From assembly GCA_025997875.1 (NCBI GenBank), contig BNVE01000167.1:1-7618 (forward strand): a stretch of DNA of 7,618 nt, read 5' to 3'. Shown here piece by piece: positions 5,961 through 7,618 of the stretch. The notes beneath the pieces are model-generated. The model did no database searches. It was not told where the DNA came from and worked only from the letters and a program-made list of their open reading frames with translations. The stretch is from Spirochaetia bacterium (GTDB lineage Bacteria; Spirochaetota; Spirochaetia; Treponematales; Breznakiellaceae). The translations under genes were made by a program, and so were the position numbers. How positions within the stretch are numbered: the first letter of the stretch is position 1; every line of letters begins with the position of its first letter.

Positions 5961-6419
5961 ATGGAGTTTCCGTCTCTTAAATTCAAAAAGGATTCCGACG
6001 CTTCAACAGGATTGGTTTTTATCCGTGTTTACAACAAATGGCACTCCACAATAAAAAATGAATTGCGGGAAGTTGGTATAACTCACCCGCAATTCGTGGT
6101 TATGACGGTGCTGAATTTTCTGTGCCAGTCGGACGAATATGTGACACAGGTAAATATCGCAAAGATGGCGGATATGGATGTTATGTCCGTTTCACAAATC
6201 ATTCGGGGCTTGGAAGAAAAGGGGTTCTTGAAACGGGCGGCAAATCCGAACGATACAAGGGCAAATGCCGTATGGCTCTTGAAAAAAGGGCAGGAAGCAA
6301 TCAAACGGGCGTTACCGATCGTTGAAAAGATAGACGATGAATTTTTCGGATTTCTATCAAGCGATGAGCGATTTTTTCGGAATTGCTTACACAAATTGAT
6401 AGCTTCTGAAAATATATAA
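5961..6419 (+). CDS. MarR-family transcriptional regulator
   Basis: A 152-residue protein of normal MarR length. The winged helix-turn-helix covers about residues 62-110: VTQVNIAKMADMDVMSVSQI, then RGLEEKGFLKR, then the wing with the hallmark D98-x-R100 in NPNDTRANAVWLLKKG. Flanking N- and C-terminal helices (about 15-50 and 112-150) would form the dimer interface. Members repress their own operon and let go when a small, often aromatic, ligand binds. Its ATG follows the TAG of the SRPBCC gene with no gap and only a weak upstream GAGAGG, so it is probably translationally coupled. The 34-bp palindrome over the operon promoter is its probable operator, making this an autoregulated unit. Confidence 0.94.
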   Translation: MEFPSLKFKKDSDASTGLVFIRVYNKWHSTIKNELREVGITHPQFVVMTVLNFLCQSDEYVTQVNIAKMADMDVMSVSQIIRGLEEKGFLKRAANPNDTRANAVWLLKKGQEAIKRALPIVEKIDDEFFGFLSSDERFFRNCLHKLIASENI

Positions 6420-6437
6420 AATTGCAAGGTGGGAAGT

Positions 6438-6583
6438 ATGAATAGCATTTTTCCATACCTCACGGACTTGGAAAACAACAATAACCGTGAATGGTTCAAC
6501 GCGAACAAATATTTTTGTTGATGAAGTCGTTTATTGACTACCTAAATGCCGCGCTTTCGGGATTGAAAATACCAACAAGGTAA
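6438..6583 (+). pseudogene. Internally deleted DUF2461-like gene, third gene of the MarR operon
   Basis: An ATG at 6438 with an AAGGTGGG site, 18 bp after the marR stop, begins MNSIFPYLTDLENNNNREWF, closely matching the N-terminus I recall for DUF2461/TIGR02453 proteins ('FL..L..NN.REWF..NK'). After NANKYFC it stops at TGA 6519-6521. A second frame, open from about 6518 to TAA 6581-6583, reads LMKSFIDYLNAALSGLKIPTR, plausible as the C-terminal end of the same protein. A full member is over 200 residues, so most of the middle has been deleted with a frameshift. The terminator still follows directly, showing the original operon end. Confidence 0.6.
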
Positions 6584-6615
6584 AACGGGCAGAGCGATTT
6601 TCCCTGCCCGTTTTT
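6582..6615 (+). terminator. Strong intrinsic terminator of the SRPBCC-MarR operon
   Basis: An 11-bp perfect stem AAAACGGGCAG/CTGCCCGTTTT with an 11-base loop ends in five T (6611-6615). It begins within the stop codon of the DUF2461 remnant. The A-run on the left side also makes it usable leftward, so it may be bidirectional. Confidence 0.92.
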
Positions 6616-6683
6616 ATCAATTTACAACTCCATTGAATATGAACCAGAAAGAGCAGATATCTCATTATTGTTTCTTCAAATGT

Positions 6684-6715
6684 ATTAAAATATTCTTTAG
6701 TCATATATTCCCTCC
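6684..6715 (-). repeat. Repeat with ribosome-binding site and start codon, copy 2
   Basis: Second copy of the unit at 4887-4917: 27 identical bases (6689-6715) plus a short extension with one additional A. Here the start codon at 6704-6702 opens a leftward 57-codon reading (to 6531) beginning MTKEYFNTFEETIMRYLL. Its later half is antisense to the operon terminator and the DUF2461 remnant, so only the first 15-25 codons are likely to be original. The unit's TGA ends the propeller fragment lying upstream. Confidence 0.75.
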
Positions 6716-6960
6716 CTTACCGTAGCCTACACCATAAATGTAAACGTCAAACAGTGTGTCAGGTACTGCGGTCCATGTAATGCCATCAGAAGAATACGCT
6801 GCTTTCTTGCCATTCCACCCCAATCCCCCTGCAACGAATTTACCACCACCGTAAGCTATATCTCTAATAGGATGATCGCGGTCAAAAATTGTTTGAGATA
6901 CCGGCGTCCAAGTTAAACCATCAACAGAGTACGCGATCTTACCGTTGTTTCCTACAGGGT
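6701..6960 (-). pseudogene. Two-blade fragment of a beta-propeller-like 'YSxDGxxWT' repeat protein
   Basis: Read leftward this gives NNGKIAYSVDGLTWTPV..., IRDIAYGGGKFVAGGLG, KKAAYSSDGITWTAVP... and YIYGVGYGKG. The recurring 'AYGxGKFVAGG...YSxDGxxWT' unit of about 40-45 residues is a sialidase/BNR-like propeller repeat, usually found in secreted or surface proteins with several copies. Only about two repeats remain. There is no start codon or signal peptide of its own: the frame runs in from the 92-bp repeat on the right (with DTAVKPDRFIVEYNH as the fused leader) and ends GGNI at the 27-bp repeat on the left. It is therefore a gene piece bounded on both sides by dispersed repeats, and unlikely to function. 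Confidence 0.65.
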
Positions 6961-7052
6961 CCAGCGCCGGATCTGGGGTTTTATTTTTTTGGTTTGGGGC
7001 TTGATCATGGTTGTATTCTACTATAAAGCGATCCGGTTTAACAGCGGTGTCA
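6961..7052 (-). repeat. 92-bp dispersed repeat, copy 2
   Basis: Matches 4551-4642 at 88 of 92 positions without gaps and in the same orientation. The four differences (repeat positions 14, 19, 33 and 45) all fall in the left half, so the right half is fully conserved. It joins the propeller fragment on its left and unrelated sequence on its right. Here it has TTGACA at its right end on the minus strand, but the 22-bp spacing to TATAGT is too long for a standard promoter. Confidence 0.85.
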
Positions 7053-7139
7053 AAGGGAAAAGCGCGTACCGTTCGGCTTTCTGATGCCACGCAAGCGGCT
7101 GCCTTGAAAGAGCGGGGCATTAAATCCCACCGCGAATAA
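7005..7139 (+). pseudogene. Possible rightward coding remnant, tail of an unidentified gene
   Basis: A rightward frame beyond the 92-bp repeat reads KGKARTVRLSDATQAAALK, then ERGIKSHRE and a TAA stop (7137-7139). Composition and the amphipathic 'SDATQAAALKERGIKSHRE' ending look like a real protein C-terminus, and 'GKARTVRLS' resembles stretches in DNA-binding or recombinase proteins. There is no plausible start: the frame is closed by a TGA at 7002 inside the repeat. I do not recognise a family. Confidence 0.2.
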
Positions 7140-7330
7140 ACAAAGTGTAACCGGTTTCTTCCGACAAAAGCCGGTATTCGTTATCAATCATATCGAAAAT
7201 TGGGTTGTACCAAGCATCCAAATGATAATCATCCGGCGGTAATACAATTACCCTGGGCTTTTTTTGCAATACATCATTTAAGAATTCCTGCTTCATATCG
7301 GGATAAGTCCATATTTCGTATCCCTGAAAA
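7120..7330 (-). pseudogene. C-terminal fragment, possibly of a GT39-type membrane glycosyltransferase
   Basis: The leftward frame reads SKYIFQGYEIWTYPDMKQEF..., KKPRVIVLPPDDYHLDAWYN and YRLLSEETGYTLFIRGGI before a TAA at 7122-7120. This matches the usual ending of dolichyl-phosphate-mannose-type (GT39/ArnT-like) transferases, where a soluble segment with 'kkP..Ivl....' and '.Y.l......y.l..r' follows the membrane helices. No membrane helix remains. The frame stays open rightward to a TTG at 7398, but that part lies in or next to the long inverted repeat and looks unrelated, so I place the break near 7330. Identification is tentative. Confidence 0.4.
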
Positions 7331-7395
7331 ATATACTTTGAAACTGAACGGCATCGTAGACGCTTATTTGTCTCAAGCATTATTTGGCGCCGGCA

Positions 7396-7618
7396 CAAGA
7401 GGCTTTTATGGCTTAACTGTTAAACAAGCCGCAAAAAACTTTTTTATTTTTACCGCCAGGACTTATTCGCTTTTCCCACTTTTTTTTGGAATATTCTTTA
7501 TTATTAAAAACCATAAAGAATATTCCAAAAAAAAGTGGGAAAAGCGAATAAATCCTGGCGGTAAAAATAAAAAAGATTTTTGTGGCTTGGTTAACAATTA
7601 AGCCATCAAAACATCTTG
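7396..7618. repeat. Very long inverted repeat (arms at least 106 bp, 11-nt loop), cut by the window end
   Basis: Arms 7396-7501 and 7513-7618 are reverse complements at 98 of 106 positions around the loop at 7502-7512. The inner 63 bp (7439-7501 with 7513-7575) have a single mismatch (7462/7552). Complementarity still holds at the last base of the window, so the true arm is longer. Both arms carry, pointing outward from the centre, a frame KEYSKKKWEKR..., then GGKNKK and FCGL, ending at the same TAA position, but it has no start. The structure could be two element copies joined head to head, the centre of a mobile element, or the source of a long RNA hairpin. Confidence 0.9.

Noticed and set aside
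7200..7601. Rightward 133-codon frame spanning both arms of the long inverted repeat
   Set aside because: It has no start signal, runs antisense through the glycosyltransferase-like tail, and nearly all differences between the arms change amino acids in this frame, so it shows no sign of selection.
1..7618. CRISPR array, tRNA or riboswitch
   Set aside because: No regularly spaced repeats, no cloverleaf-like sequence and no recognisable riboswitch core were seen on either strand.

Overview
The window looks like a piece of a spirochaete chromosome, most likely a host-associated Treponema of the termite-gut type. This is inference from memory of gene style: a receiver/HD-GYP protein carrying 'GLELGAIDYITKPF', a 'YSxDGxxWT' propeller-like fragment, and moderately GC-rich genes separated by AT-rich, repeat-rich spacers. 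No rRNA or other marker gene is present to prove it.

Left third (1-1874): the first 63 bases hold the start of a leftward gene that leaves the window. After a short divergent spacer come two rightward genes: an intact short-chain dehydrogenase/reductase (197-964) of the sugar/polyol-dehydrogenase type, and an IclR-family regulator (1077-1874). The regulator is the obvious candidate to control the dehydrogenase.

Middle (1871-4537): a leftward family-B DNA polymerase of the Pol II (polB) type. All exonuclease and polymerase motifs are present, along with a C-terminal candidate beta-clamp-binding peptide. Its stop codon overlaps the iclR stop codon tail to tail. It carries a short low-complexity insert that contains a perfect DNA hairpin. 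Its probable start codon is TTG, just inside the gene-side edge of a 92-bp repeat that recurs at 6961-7052.

Right part (4540-7618): a patchwork of gene remnants and repeats surrounding one intact small operon. The remnants are a frameshifted acidic mini-ORF, a truncated and frameshifted receiver/HD-GYP gene, an internally deleted DUF2461-like gene, a two-blade propeller fragment and a possible glycosyltransferase tail. The intact operon (5475-6615) has a perfect-consensus sigma-70 promoter overlapped by a perfect 34-bp palindrome, then a SRPBCC/START-like protein, an adjoining MarR-family regulator, the DUF2461 remnant and a strong intrinsic terminator. This is the layout of a self-regulated, ligand-responsive MarR operon. 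The window ends in a very long inverted repeat (arms at least 106 bp, 11-nt loop) that is cut off by the window edge.

The strongest leads are the MarR operator/operon, the long terminal inverted repeat, and the two families of dispersed repeats (92 bp, and a 27-31 bp element carrying a ribosome-binding site and start codon). These repeats sit at the edges of gene fragments and suggest repeated capture and decay of sequence at this locus.
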